From: Drosophila persimilis
Lineage: Eukaryota; Arthropoda; Insecta; Diptera; Drosophilidae
DNA: 64,000 nt
Reading direction: 5' to 3'
Assembly: GCF_003286085.1 (NCBI RefSeq)
Contig: NW_020825288.1
Location: 62,001-126,000 of the forward strand
The notes under the pieces were generated by a model. That model was not told where the DNA came from and searched no databases. It saw only the letters and a list, made by a program, of their open reading frames with translations. Each line of letters begins with the position of its first letter. Within the stretch, counting starts at the first letter, position 1. The translations under genes and the position numbers were made by a program. Below, in pieces: positions 8,562 through 18,691 of the stretch.

Positions 8562-9838
8562 TGAGCCCAAAAGTCGGTCCTGAGCAGCCACTGAAATAAT
8601 ACAAAATGACGTCAATACACACATCAACACAATATGGACAAAACTCAAAATAATCACTCGTACCTGCCACGCCTCCGACAGATCTGCCCCTCCAGCAGCT
8701 GCCCCGTCATCAACACCACACATCTGATGCCAATTGGACGACATTTTGGGATTTATTGACGACGCTCCTGACAATCCACCGCACAGGTCCAGAGCAGCCA
8801 CTGTAAACAAACCAAAATGACGTCAATACACACATCAACACAAAATGGTCCAAACTCACTCAAAACATACGTACCTGCCACGCCTCCGATAGAGCTGCCT
8901 CTCCAGCAGTTGCCACTCCAAATTTACCATCCACTTTGTGCCAAATGGGCAAAATTCGAAGGCCCTTTCGCCGTCGCCAACAACATCCAGTCACAGGCCG
9001 CCGCTAAAAGGAGAAAAACATCAATACACGCATCAACACAAAATGGTCCAAACTCACGCAAAACATACGTACCTGCCATGCCTCAGATAGAGCTGCCTCT
9101 CCAGCAGCTGCCACATCAATTTCGCCATCCAATTCCTGCCAAATGGGCGAAATTTGAAGGCCCTATCGTCGTCGCCATCAACATCCAGACTGCCGCTAAA
9201 AGAAGAAAAAAAAACATCAATTCACGCATCAACACAAAATAGCCATTACTTCTACTAATCACACTTACCTTCAATACACTCACAGATCAGCCTCTCCAGT
9301 ACCTGCCTCGCCACCAACCGCAACATTTTGTTGCAGGTTGGGCCCAATTTGGACGCCCCTCCAACAACGCTGCCAGCAACCGATGGCCGTGACGTCACGC
9401 CATCATCACAAAACAGCAGCAGCAATCCAACGACGAGGCCAGCCAATACAGACACCAATGGCCAGCGCGCCATCTCCATCTCCATCTACATCGACAGTGC
9501 ATCCTGGGTGGCCGGACCAGAGCCACTCGGATGCAGCCAATCCGCACTCATATGCGGCCATCTCCACTGCGGCCATTTCCACTGGTCAACGCACCCCGAT
9601 TGGCCGGACCAGTGTCAATCTCCATTTCTCCAGGTAGAGACGGCGTGGGCGGCCGGACCAGAGTCGCTCGCCAAACTCCATCTCCATTCACGCCAACTCC
9701 TGGATCCAGCCTCTGCCATTTCCGATGCCGCAGATGCGTGATCTGCAGCATCACATACACGTGCACATCCAGCGCTGAGGCGGATGCCCCTGTGCCATCC
9801 ACACTGCTCCAGACGACGACGATGATCCTCCAGTACCT
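8562..9838 (-). ncRNA. Putative spliced antisense RNA of U1
   Basis: Read on the minus strand: an acceptor CTATTTCAG (AG at 9837-9838); exon 9836-9269; intron 9268-9196 (73 nt, AAG|GTAAGTG ... TTTTAG); exon 9195-9073; intron 9072-9004 (69 nt, CAG|GTACGT ... CTCCTTTTAG); exon 9003-8875; intron 8874-8801 (74 nt, CAG|GTACGT ... GTTTGTTTACAG); exon 8800-8664; intron 8663-8591 (73 nt, CAG|GTACGA ... TATTATTTCAG); then antisense to the gag 3' end. TTGAC/TTGAT branch-point candidates lie 20-30 nt before the acceptors. Lengths fit short Drosophila introns. The joined exons give no long ORF that I can follow in this unit, so a non-coding RNA is more likely. Transcription start and end are not visible. 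Confidence 0.55.
8607..8614. promoter_or_regulatory. Perfect CRE/ATF palindrome TGACGTCA
   Basis: TGACGTCA occurs at 8607-8614, 8818-8825 and 9390-9397 of U1 and at equivalent places in most other units. The first two lie inside minus-strand intron-like segments and overlap the putative branch point (TTGACGTCA). The motif is the consensus for CREB/ATF bZIP proteins. Function is not shown; constraint from splicing or simple repeat descent could also explain the recurrence. Confidence 0.35.
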
Positions 9839-10125
9839 GAAATAGAAAATAAATAGAATTAAATTAGTTTATAAATGTCATTAATGTTGCAATTTGTTCA
9901 ATACTCATCTCTTTGTTTGTATAAATGTACGTCAATTATTGCGAATGCCAAAATAGGGCTGCCAGACTGTAATACTGATAGAATGTAAACATGTCTGTAG
10001 ATGTTAATGTTAATGTAATGTTAATGTCAATTGCCCGCCAATTTTAAAAATCACATTATTGTTGTTAGTTAAGCTTAAATGTAAATTGCCGAAGTACTGG
10101 TAATAAGAAAAGCTGGAAATAAACT

Positions 10126-10192
10126 CCGCCAGTAGCAAAGCTGGCGGGCGAGTGTGCGCATCGTAGGCGTGCACGCGCATCTAATTACATCG
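10126..10192 (+). promoter_or_regulatory. Conserved 3'-terminal hairpin and palindrome before the oligo(A) tail
   Basis: CCGCCAG (10126-10132) pairs perfectly with CTGGCGG (10141-10147) around the loop TAGCAAAG. It is followed by GCGTGCACGC (10167-10176), a perfect palindrome. The 67 nt from hairpin to tail appear invariant in all units; U2 only lacks the last G. Equivalent hairpins: 3344, 5157, 15256, 20090, 25085, 30040, 34976, 39931, 44956, 50181, 55315 and 60270 (starts, each 22 nt). In several LINE families a 3' stem-loop is the template recognition site of the reverse transcriptase. In D. melanogaster HeT-A the 3' end also carries the promoter for the next element. Either role is plausible here. 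Confidence 0.6.
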
Positions 10193-10433
10193 AAAAAAAA
10201 AGTGACTTGTGTTTTTTGTTGTTTTATGTGGAACTTTAAATGTATTAAAATACATGTTTCAACCGGGACTAAATTAAATGAAACTAAATAAACAATATGT
10301 GCCAAATAATTGCAAATAATGCAATATAATCATCTGTGATCGTGCCTTAATTCAGTGAAGCCAATAAACCCAACTGGAAGAACTGAAAGAGGAAGAAAAA
10401 GCAAGCTACTGAGTACCTGGACCAGGCCACCAA

Positions 10434-13400
10434 ATGGACGCACTTGCTCCAAATCTGACGACCAACAAAATGGATGTTATGGATGCTATGGACAACTCGG
10501 CAAGAGCCGAAGCGGGTGGTGAGTGCGTTACTCAAATAAGTTCTGCCGTCATATCGACCAGGCCCCTGGGAGGGAACCCCTCCGCAAATGCTTCCCTCTT
10601 CGAACCAATGTTCGACTCAGAGGGGGATGCGGATCTGGCCGAGTTGGAGACGGACTCGCCAGAGAGTACCCTGAGCTCCTTGGGAGCTACGGTGCTGGAG
10701 TTCGAGCGTCGTTTCGTGGACAGGGGTTTATATGTTAGAAAATACCCGCCAATCCCACCAAAAACAGACGCCAACATACAAGAAAAACCGCCATCAAATA
10801 CACGTACAAACACGCAGACAAAAATAGTTCCCAGCGAAAGTGCAACGGGTTCCAAAAATAGCGGCGCTTTCGCTCTTACCAAAGAGCATTTAAGTGCACA
10901 TAAACAAAACAAGAACAAATGTTATGCCCATATGTTTTCGCGCCAAAACATTAGCGAAAACAATAACAATCAAACAACTCACACAAGCATCAGAGAGAGC
11001 GACGCTTGCGCTCTCTCGGCAGCCGAACCCTCGGCGCACAATCAAAACGGAGGCTCGTCACATCAAGCCCCAAAGCGTTTGCCGCCAAACAAGCACTCAC
11101 ACACTTATGACAAAAAGAGAGATGCTTGCTCTCTCCCGCCGAACCAAAACACAAACACATACAAGAACGAAGCTAGCCTGACCTACGCCAATAACAAAAC
11201 ACAAACAAACACACATACTAGCAGAAGCAGAAAATGCTTGCTGCCTACTCTGACTCAGGCGGACGAGCATAACATACAGACAAGGCCTAGTACCAGAACA
11301 CAACTGGTAAAGGAATGGCTAATTAGCGTTCCCCCGCTACTGGCCAATGAAATGCCCTCGCCCCTGCCCATTACCCCTATAGCAAAGGATAAATTGACTA
11401 CAGATTCGTTTCGCTCGCCGCTCAAAAGAAGATGCGCGGCGATCGAAACGGATACTGATGACGATGACTTCACCTGCCTCACTCTGGACACGCCCATGTT
11501 CAAGAGCCAATTCGCGAAAAGGCTGCATCATGAGACCCGGCAGATGGAGTCAGATGCTGGGCAAATACGCACACCGTCAAATAGTGTGGTTCCGGTTCCG
11601 GAGGTCCAACATAGGGAGCCCCAAAGGATAGAGGCTGAAAGCCAACAGATGGAAACGGTCAACCATCAGCCGCAACATCAGCCAGACATTAGCATAAATA
11701 TAACGCCAGTCCAACAGTCATTACGCAGCACCAAGGTCCCAACAATCTTCCTGCCCCTGGTGCCTGCAATTATACCCCTGATTAACAAATTGACAATAAA
11801 TCCAAATGTGGGGAAATTCACGACGAAATCGATGGCCAACAGTGGACTCAGAGTCCACTGCGACGACATTTTAACATACAACGCCATCCAGAACGCCCTA
11901 GCTGAAGACAGCACCCATCTGCACACACACCAGCCGCGCAGTGAAAGGGGCTATCGTGTAATAGTGCGTCATTTACATCATACTACTCCCAGCAGCTGGA
12001 TAACGGAGGAGCTGGAACGGCTCGGATACACCACCCGGTTTATCCGAGGATTAAAACACCGTTTCAATGGGAGGCCTCTAAACATTTTTGAGGTGGAGAT
12101 TCAGCCCAAGGCGGATGGCGGCCATGAGGCAATTCTGGACATTAAAAACCTGGCCAATCAATGCGTCTCCATAGTAAGACAAGCCAAGCCACGCGATCCA
12201 GCGCAGTGCCATCGTTGCCAGGAGTTTGGGCATACAAAAAACTACTGCAGACGGCCATACAAGTGCATGAAATGCGCAGGAGATCACCCCACAACAGCAT
12301 GCAGGAAACCCAGGCAGGAGGATCCCAAATGCGCGAATTGTAGCGGCAAGCACGTGAGCTGCTACAAGGGTTGTCCCGCCTACAAAAAGGCCCGCAGCCA
12401 TTTAAGGGCAAACAGGCTCATCGCTGAGCAGCAAAGGCAGCAGTACCAACAGCAACGCCAGCAGCCACAGCAGCCACCTGATCAACATCGTCCACAAACT
12501 CAGCAGCCGAGTCGCCAATCCCAATCCCAGCAACAACAACAGCAGACAGCAAACACAGGCACCAGAGGCAATGGCAGGCCCTCCTACAGCAGGGTGTTGC
12601 GGTCTGGGAATGCTGAGCAGCAGCAGCAGCCACGAGCGGCAGAACGGCAACAGCCGACGAGCAGTCGTCGTCCTTCCCAACAACAGCAGCCTCATATTCC
12701 CGCCCCCAAGCAACAGCAGTCATCTCAAAAGAAGCGGCCACAACACCAACAGCAACAGCAGCATTCAAGCGGCAGACAGGGGGCCAAAGCAGCACCAGCA
12801 CCAACACCAGCTGCAGCAGCAACGCCCACCACCCGCAGGCCCTTGTATAGCCGAGGTGCGCAAGCCAATCCGGCCGAAAATCATTTGGCCAAGTTCCAGC
12901 AAAATCTAAGGGAAGAGCAGCAGCAGCAACATAAACAAAAACAGCAGCAGCGCGGACACAATTTGGGTCGGCAGCACCAGCAGCAGCACCAGCATCGCGG
13001 CCATCATTCCCAGCCACAGGCCAAGGGGCGCCAATGCCAGCGCGATCAACGGGTGCAGCCAACTCCAAATCGTTTCCAGACGCCAAAAACTCCCCAGCAT
13101 CAGCAGCAGCCAGCCATCCAATGCGATGGCAAGTGTGTGGGACTCCTAAAAGAGTACGCCGTCAAAATTGAAAACTTAGAAAAAAAACTGCAAGAACTTA
13201 CCACATTAATTGCAAGCCTGACGGAGTCAAAGGGCAGTGGCTCAGCAGTGGCCAATCCGCCAACACAGACACCAGCAGCAGCACCAGCAGCAGCACCAAC
13301 ACCTACAAGGCCCGCCGCCAATTCACAACCTGACGCCGCAGCCGTATCGGAGGACTCTGATATGGACTGCGAAGCACTCAGCGACGATGGCGACGACCAG

Positions 13401-13481
13401 TGGACGGACGACGATTCAGTTGACGACGAGATAGCGGATATCCTAGACGACTACGATAGCTACTACTCTGACTACTTTTGA
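10434..13481 (+). CDS. gag: Gag (ORF1), 1015 aa, short-linker form
   Basis: Same domain order as the U1 Gag. The N-terminus reads QISSAVISTRPLGG instead of QNSATDIMTRPLGG. The linker is the short form (NNKTQTNTHTSRSR), lacking the YAETVNGIKKNND...ERNNT insert of long forms. The conserved region carries the IIPLINKLTINP and GYTTRF variants. The glutamine tract has one PQQPPDQH unit, and the C-terminus has NRFQTPKTPQ and TESKGSGSAVANPP. Knuckle 1 is encoded with CGTTGCC, a silent variant otherwise seen only in U12. The frame is intact and the start context is CCAAATGG. Confidence 0.9.
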   Translation: MDALAPNLTTNKMDVMDAMDNSARAEAGGECVTQISSAVISTRPLGGNPSANASLFEPMFDSEGDADLAELETDSPESTLSSLGATVLEFERRFVDRGLYVRKYPPIPPKTDANIQEKPPSNTRTNTQTKIVPSESATGSKNSGAFALTKEHLSAHKQNKNKCYAHMFSRQNISENNNNQTTHTSIRESDACALSAAEPSAHNQNGGSSHQAPKRLPPNKHSHTYDKKRDACSLPPNQNTNTYKNEASLTYANNKTQTNTHTSRSRKCLLPTLTQADEHNIQTRPSTRTQLVKEWLISVPPLLANEMPSPLPITPIAKDKLTTDSFRSPLKRRCAAIETDTDDDDFTCLTLDTPMFKSQFAKRLHHETRQMESDAGQIRTPSNSVVPVPEVQHREPQRIEAESQQMETVNHQPQHQPDISINITPVQQSLRSTKVPTIFLPLVPAIIPLINKLTINPNVGKFTTKSMANSGLRVHCDDILTYNAIQNALAEDSTHLHTHQPRSERGYRVIVRHLHHTTPSSWITEELERLGYTTRFIRGLKHRFNGRPLNIFEVEIQPKADGGHEAILDIKNLANQCVSIVRQAKPRDPAQCHRCQEFGHTKNYCRRPYKCMKCAGDHPTTACRKPRQEDPKCANCSGKHVSCYKGCPAYKKARSHLRANRLIAEQQRQQYQQQRQQPQQPPDQHRPQTQQPSRQSQSQQQQQQTANTGTRGNGRPSYSRVLRSGNAEQQQQPRAAERQQPTSSRRPSQQQQPHIPAPKQQQSSQKKRPQHQQQQQHSSGRQGAKAAPAPTPAAAATPTTRRPLYSRGAQANPAENHLAKFQQNLREEQQQQHKQKQQQRGHNLGRQHQQQHQHRGHHSQPQAKGRQCQRDQRVQPTPNRFQTPKTPQHQQQPAIQCDGKCVGLLKEYAVKIENLEKKLQELTTLIASLTESKGSGSAVANPPTQTPAAAPAAAPTPTRPAANSQPDAAAVSEDSDMDCEALSDDGDDQWTDDDSVDDEIADILDDYDSYYSDYF

Positions 13482-15321
13482 TGAGCCGAAAAGTCGGTCC
13501 TGAGGCAGCCACTAAAAACAGATGGAAACATCAACTCACATAATCATGAAAAATGTTCAATACGTACTCACCTGCCACGCCATCGACAGAGCTGCCCCAC
13601 CAGCAGATGCCACGACAAATAGACCAAACTTTTGCTGCTAATTTGACGACATTCCTGGAATTCATTGACGACGCTCCTGACAATCCACCGCACAGGTCCA
13701 GAGCAGCCACTGAAACAAACCAAAAATGACGTCAATTCGCATACCAACAAAATATGGACAAAACTCAAAATAATCACACGTACCTGCCACGCCTCCGACA
13801 GATCTGCCCCTCCAGCAGCTGCCCCGTCATCAACACCACACATCTGATGCCAATTGGACGACATTTTGGGATTTATTGACGACGCTCCTGACAATCCACC
13901 GCACAGGTCCAGAGCAGCCACTGTAAACAAACCAAAATGACGTCAATACACACTTCAACACAAAATGATCCAAACTCACTCAAAACATATGTACCTGCCA
14001 TGCCTCCGATAGAGCTGCCTCTTCAGCAGCTGCCACACCAAATTCGCCATCCAATTCCTGCCAAATGGGCGAAATTTGAAGGCCCTATCGCCGTCGCCAA
14101 CAACATCCAGTCCTCAGGCTGCCGCTAAAAGGAGTAAAAACATCAATTCACACATCAACACAAAATGGTCCAAACTCACTCAAAACATACGTACCTGCCA
14201 CGCCTCCGATAGAGCTGCCTCTTCAGCAGTTGCCACACCAAATTCGCCATCCAATTCCTGCCAAATGGGCGAAATTTGAAGGCCCTATCGTCGTCGCCAT
14301 CAACATCCAGACTGCCGCTAAAAAGAAGAAAAAACATCAATTCACGCATCAACACAAAATAGCCAATACTTTTACTAATCACACTTACCTGTCAATACAC
14401 TCACAGATCAGCCTCTCCAGTACCTGCCTCGCCACCAACTGCAACATTTTGTTGCAAGTTGGGCTCAATTTGGACGCCCCTCCGACAACGCTGCCAGCAA
14501 CCGATGGCCGTGACGTCACGCCACCACCATCACAAAACAGCAGCGGCAATCCAACGACGAGGCCAGCCAATACAGACGACAATGGCCAGCGCTCCATCTA
14601 CATCCACATCGACAGTGCATCCTGGGTGGCCGGACCAGCAGCCACTCGGATGCAGCCAATCCGCACTCATTTGCGTCCATCTTCACTGCGGCCATTTCCA
14701 CTGGCCAACGCACCCCGATTGGCCGGACCAGTGTCAATCTCCAGTTCTCCAGGTAGAGGCAACGTGGGCGGCCGGACCAGAGTCGCTCGCCAAACACCAT
14801 CTCCATTCACGCCAACTCCTGGATCCAGCCTCTGCCAATTCTGATGCCGCAGATGCGCGATCTGCTGCATCACACACACGTGCACATCCAGCGCTGAGGC
14901 GGATGCGCCCTGTGCCATCCACACTGCTCCAGACGACGACGATGATCCTCCAGTACCTGAAATAGAAAATAAATAGAATTAAATTAGCCTATAAATGTCA
15001 TTAATGTTGCAATTTGTCCAATACTTATCTCTTTGTGACCACCTGTTTGTATAAATGTACGTCAATTATTGCGAATGTCAAAATAGGGCTACCAGACTGT
15101 AATACTAATAGAATGTAAACATGTCTGTAGATGTTAATGTTAATGTAATGTTAATGTCAATTGCCCGCAAAAATTCAAAAGAACATTATTGTTGTTAGTT
15201 AAGCTTAAATGTAAATTGCCGAAGTTATGGTAATGAGAAAAGCTGGAAATAAACTCCGCCAGTAGCAAAGCTGGCGGGCGAGTGTGCGCATCGTAGGCGT
15301 GCACGCGCATCTAATTACATC
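13482..15321 (+). other. 3' UTR of U2 with five minus-strand intron-like segments
   Basis: Minus-strand GT...AG segments: 13512-13571 (60 nt, donor GTGAGTACG; extra relative to U1), 13710-13783 (74), 13921-13994 (74), 14125-14194 (70) and 14318-14388 (71). The next acceptor AG is at 14957-14958. Hairpin 15256-15277. The sequence after the stop (GCCGAAAAGTCGG, then ACTAAAAACAG) defines the subtype shared with U10 and, in part, with truncated U0b. Confidence 0.7.
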
Positions 15322-15559
15322 AAAAAAAAAAAAAGTGACTTGTGTTTTTTGTTGTTTTATGTGGAACTTTAAATGTATTAAAATACATGTTTAAACCGGG
15401 ACTAAATTAAATGGAAACTAAATAAACAATATGTGCCAAATAATTGCAAATAATGCAATATAATCATCTGTAACCGTGCCGTAATAGTGAAGCCAATAAA
15501 CCCAACTGAGGAAAGAGGAAGGAAAAGCAAGCTACTGAGTACCTGGACCAGGCCATCAA

Positions 15560-18500
15560 ATGGACGCACTTGCTCCAAATCTGACGACCAATAATATGGA
15601 TGTTATGGATGCTATGGACAACTCGGCAAGAGCCGAAGCGGGTGGTGAGTGCGTTACTCAAAATAGTGCTACCGATATAATGACCAGGCCCCTGGGAGGG
15701 AACCCCTCCGCAAATGCTTCCCTCTTCGAACCAATGTTCGACTCAGAGGGGGATGCGGATCTGGCTGAGTTGGAGACGGACTCGCCAGAGAGTACCCTGA
15801 GCTCCTTGGGAGCTACGGTGCTGGAGTTCGAGCGTCGTTTCGTGGACAGGGGCTTATATGTTAGAAAATACCCGCCAATCCCACCAAAAACAGACGCCAA
15901 CATACAAGAAAAACCGCCATCAAATACACGTACAAACACGCAGACAAAAATAGCCCCCAGCGAAAGTGCAACGGGTTCCAAAAATAGCGGCGCTTTCGCA
16001 CTAACAAAAGAGCATTTAAGTGCACATAAACAAAACAAGAACAAATGTTATGCCCATATGTTTTCGCGCCAAAACATTAGCGAAAACAATAACAATCAAA
16101 CAACTCACACAAGCATCAGAGAGAGCGACGCTTGCGCTCTCTCGGCAGCCGAACCCTTGGCGCACAATCAAAACGGAGGCTCGTCACATCAAGCCCCAAA
16201 GCGTTTGCCGCCAAACATGCACTCACACACTTATGACAAAAAGAGAGATGCTTGCTCTCTCCCGCCGAACCAAAACACAAACACATACAAGAACGAAGCT
16301 AGCCTGACCTACGCCAATAACAAAACAAAGACAAACACACTGACTTATGCCGAAACTGTAAACGGCACACAGAAAAACAATGACCAGCAACAGCAACAAA
16401 GTTTGACGACAGCTGAACGCAATAATTCTAGCAGAAGCAGAAAATGCTTGCTGCCTACTCTGACTCAGGCGGACGAGCATAACATACAGACAAGGCCTAG
16501 TACCAGAACTCAACTGGTAAAGGAATGGCTAATTAGCGTTCCCCCGCTACTGGCCAATGAAATGCCCTCGCCCCTGCCCCTTACCCCTATAGCAAAGGAT
16601 AAATTGACTACAAATTCGTTTCGCTCGCCGCTCAAAAGAAGATGCGCGGCGATCGAAACGGATACAGATGACGATGACTTCACCTGCCTCACTCTGGACA
16701 CGCCCATGTTCAAGAGCCAATTCGCGAAAAGGCTGCATCATGAGACTCGGCAGATGGAGTCAGATGCTGGGCAAATACGCACACCGTCAAATAGTGTGGT
16801 TCCGGTTCCGGTGGTCCAACATAGGGAGCCTCAAAGGATAGAGGCTGAAAGCCAACAGATGGAAACGGTCAACCATCAGCCGCAACATCAGCCAGACATT
16901 AGCATAAATATAACGCCAGTCCAACAGTCATTACGCAGCACCAAGGTCCCAACAATCTTCCTGCCCCTGGTGCCTGCAATTATACCCCTGATTAACAAAT
17001 TGACAATAAATCCAAATGTGGGGAAATTCACAACGAAATCGATGGCCAACAGTGGACTTAGAGTCCACTGCGACGACATTTTAACATACAACGCCATCCA
17101 GAACGCCCTAGCTGAAGACAGCACCCAATTGCACACACACCAGCCGCGCAGCGAAAGGGGCTATCGTGTAATAGTGCGGCACTTACACCACACTACTCCC
17201 AGCAGCTGGATAACGGAGGAGCTTGAACGACTCGGATTTACTGCGAGGTTTATCCGAGGATTAAAACACCGTTTTAATGGGAGGCCTCTAAATATTTTTG
17301 AGGTCGAAATTCAGCCCAAGGCGGATGGCGGCCATGAGGCAATTCTGGACATTAAAAACCTGGCCAATCAATGCGTCTCCATAGTGAGACAAGCCAAGCC
17401 ACGCGATCCAGCTCAATGCCATCGGTGCCAGGAGTTTGGGCATACTAAGAACTATTGCAGGCGGCCATACAAGTGCATGAAATGCGCTGGAGATCACCCC
17501 ACAACAGCATGCAGGAAACCCAGGCAGGAGGATCCCAAATGCGCCAATTGTAGCGGCAAGCACGTGAGCTGCTACAAGGGTTGTCCCGCCTACAAAAAGG
17601 CCCGCAGCCATTTAAGGGCAAACAGGCTCATCGCTGAGCAGCAAAGGCAGCAGTACCAACAGCAACGCCAGCAGCCACAGCAGCCAACTGACCAACAACG
17701 CCCACAAACTCAGCAGCCGAGTCGCCAATCCCAATCCCAGCAACAACAACAGCAGACAGCAAACACAGGCACCAGAGGCAATGGCAGGCCTTCCTACAGC
17801 AGGGTGTTGCGGTCTGGGAATGCTGAGCAGCAGCAGCAGCCACGAGCGGCAGAACGGCAACAGCCGAAGAACAGTCTTCGTCCTTCCCAGCAACAACAGC
17901 CACATATACCCGCCCCCAAGCAACAGCAGTCATCTCAAAAGAAGCGGCCACAACTCCAACAACAACAGCAGCACTCAAGCGGCAGACAGGGGGCCAAAGC
18001 AGCACCAACACCAGCTGCAGCAGCAGCAGCAACGCCCACCACCCGCAAGCCCTTGTATAGCCGAGGTGCGCAAGCCAATCCGGCCGAAAATCATTTGGCC
18101 AAGTTCCAGCAAAAGCTAAGGGAAGAGCAGCAGCAGCAACATAAACAAAAACAGCAGCAGCGCGGTCACAATTTGGGTCGGCAGCACCAGCAGCATCACC
18201 AGCATCGCGGCCATCATTCCCAGCCACAGGCCAAGGGGCGCCAATGCCAGCGCGATCAACGGGTGCAGCCAACTCCAAATCGTTTCCAGACGCCGAGAAA
18301 TCCCCAGCATCAGCAGCAGCCAGCCATCCAATGCGATGGCAAGTGTGTGGAAATCCTGAAAGAGTACGCCGTCAAAATTGAAAACTTGGAGAAAAAACTT
18401 CAAGAACTTACCACATTAATTGCAAGCCTGACGGAGGCAAAGGGCAGTGGCTCAGCAGCGGTCAATCCTCGAACACAGACTCCAGCAGCAGCACCAGAAG

Positions 18501-18691
18501 CAGCACCAACACCTACAAGGCCCGCCGCCAATTCACAACCTGACGCCGCAGCCGTATCGGAGGACTCTGATATGGACTGCGAAGCACTCAGCGACGATGG
18601 CGACGACCAGTGGACGGACGACGATTCAGTTGACGACGAGATAGCGGATATCCTAGACGACTACGATAGCTACTACTCTGACTACTTTTGA
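15560..18691 (+). CDS. gag: Gag (ORF1), 1043 aa, long-linker form
   Basis: Same architecture as U1, with the full linker (KTKTNTLTYAETVNGTQKNND...AERNNSSRSR), making it the longest Gag in the window. Copy-specific variants are LTPIAKD, VPVPVVQHREP (shared with U10), QPKNSLRPSQ (shared with U9), QCDGKCVEILKEYA and AAVNPRTQTP. The three zinc knuckles and the acidic tail are intact. No frameshift is seen. Confidence 0.9.
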   Translation: MDALAPNLTTNNMDVMDAMDNSARAEAGGECVTQNSATDIMTRPLGGNPSANASLFEPMFDSEGDADLAELETDSPESTLSSLGATVLEFERRFVDRGLYVRKYPPIPPKTDANIQEKPPSNTRTNTQTKIAPSESATGSKNSGAFALTKEHLSAHKQNKNKCYAHMFSRQNISENNNNQTTHTSIRESDACALSAAEPLAHNQNGGSSHQAPKRLPPNMHSHTYDKKRDACSLPPNQNTNTYKNEASLTYANNKTKTNTLTYAETVNGTQKNNDQQQQQSLTTAERNNSSRSRKCLLPTLTQADEHNIQTRPSTRTQLVKEWLISVPPLLANEMPSPLPLTPIAKDKLTTNSFRSPLKRRCAAIETDTDDDDFTCLTLDTPMFKSQFAKRLHHETRQMESDAGQIRTPSNSVVPVPVVQHREPQRIEAESQQMETVNHQPQHQPDISINITPVQQSLRSTKVPTIFLPLVPAIIPLINKLTINPNVGKFTTKSMANSGLRVHCDDILTYNAIQNALAEDSTQLHTHQPRSERGYRVIVRHLHHTTPSSWITEELERLGFTARFIRGLKHRFNGRPLNIFEVEIQPKADGGHEAILDIKNLANQCVSIVRQAKPRDPAQCHRCQEFGHTKNYCRRPYKCMKCAGDHPTTACRKPRQEDPKCANCSGKHVSCYKGCPAYKKARSHLRANRLIAEQQRQQYQQQRQQPQQPTDQQRPQTQQPSRQSQSQQQQQQTANTGTRGNGRPSYSRVLRSGNAEQQQQPRAAERQQPKNSLRPSQQQQPHIPAPKQQQSSQKKRPQLQQQQQHSSGRQGAKAAPTPAAAAAATPTTRKPLYSRGAQANPAENHLAKFQQKLREEQQQQHKQKQQQRGHNLGRQHQQHHQHRGHHSQPQAKGRQCQRDQRVQPTPNRFQTPRNPQHQQQPAIQCDGKCVEILKEYAVKIENLEKKLQELTTLIASLTEAKGSGSAAVNPRTQTPAAAPEAAPTPTRPAANSQPDAAAVSEDSDMDCEALSDDGDDQWTDDDSVDDEIADILDDYDSYYSDYF

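Larger units (their letters stand above)
8562..10192 (+). other. 3' UTR of U1 built of ~200-bp degenerate repeats
   Basis: The motif (C/G)TACCTGCCACGCCTCC recurs at 8659, 8870 and 9068, and the related CTTACCTTC at 9264, giving periods of 211, 198 and 196 nt. The second part (9270-9840) is C-rich with three copies of GGCCGGACCAG. The last 350 nt are AT-rich with TTAATG iterations, then AATAAA, the hairpin CCGCCAG/CTGGCGG (10126-10147) and the perfect palindrome GCGTGCACGC (10167-10176). No coding frame here is conserved between units. Long 3' UTRs with irregular repeats and an A-rich sense strand are a known property of HeT-A. Confidence 0.75.
5234..10201 (+). mobile_element. U1: full-length gag-only HeT-A-like element
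   Basis: 4968 nt: 5' UTR 5234-5456 (223 nt, the GTAATCGTGCCGTAATAG haplotype), gag 5457-8561, 3' UTR 8562-10192 and A9 tail 10193-10201. There is no target-site duplication, no LTR and no second ORF. AATAAA at 10118-10123 lies about 70 nt before the tail, with a hairpin between the two. This copy is used here as the reference unit. Confidence 0.88.
10202..15334 (+). mobile_element. U2: full-length gag-only HeT-A-like element
   Basis: 5133 nt: 5' UTR 10202-10433 (232 nt, the GTGATCGTGCCTTAATTCAG haplotype), gag 10434-13481, 3' UTR 13482-15321 and A13 tail 15322-15334. The usual G before the tail is missing (CATCAAAA rather than CATCGAAAA). Confidence 0.87.

Noticed and set aside
9588..9622. 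CACTGGTC ... GACCAGTG inverted repeat in the C-rich part of the 3' UTR as a structural element
   Set aside because: One arm changes in several units (CACTGGCC) and U10 alters the region further, so it is not conserved.
10000..10030. TTAATG iterations near the 3' end as a telomerase-type repeat
   Set aside because: Only three or four short copies with irregular spacing, inside each retroelement; not a telomere satellite.
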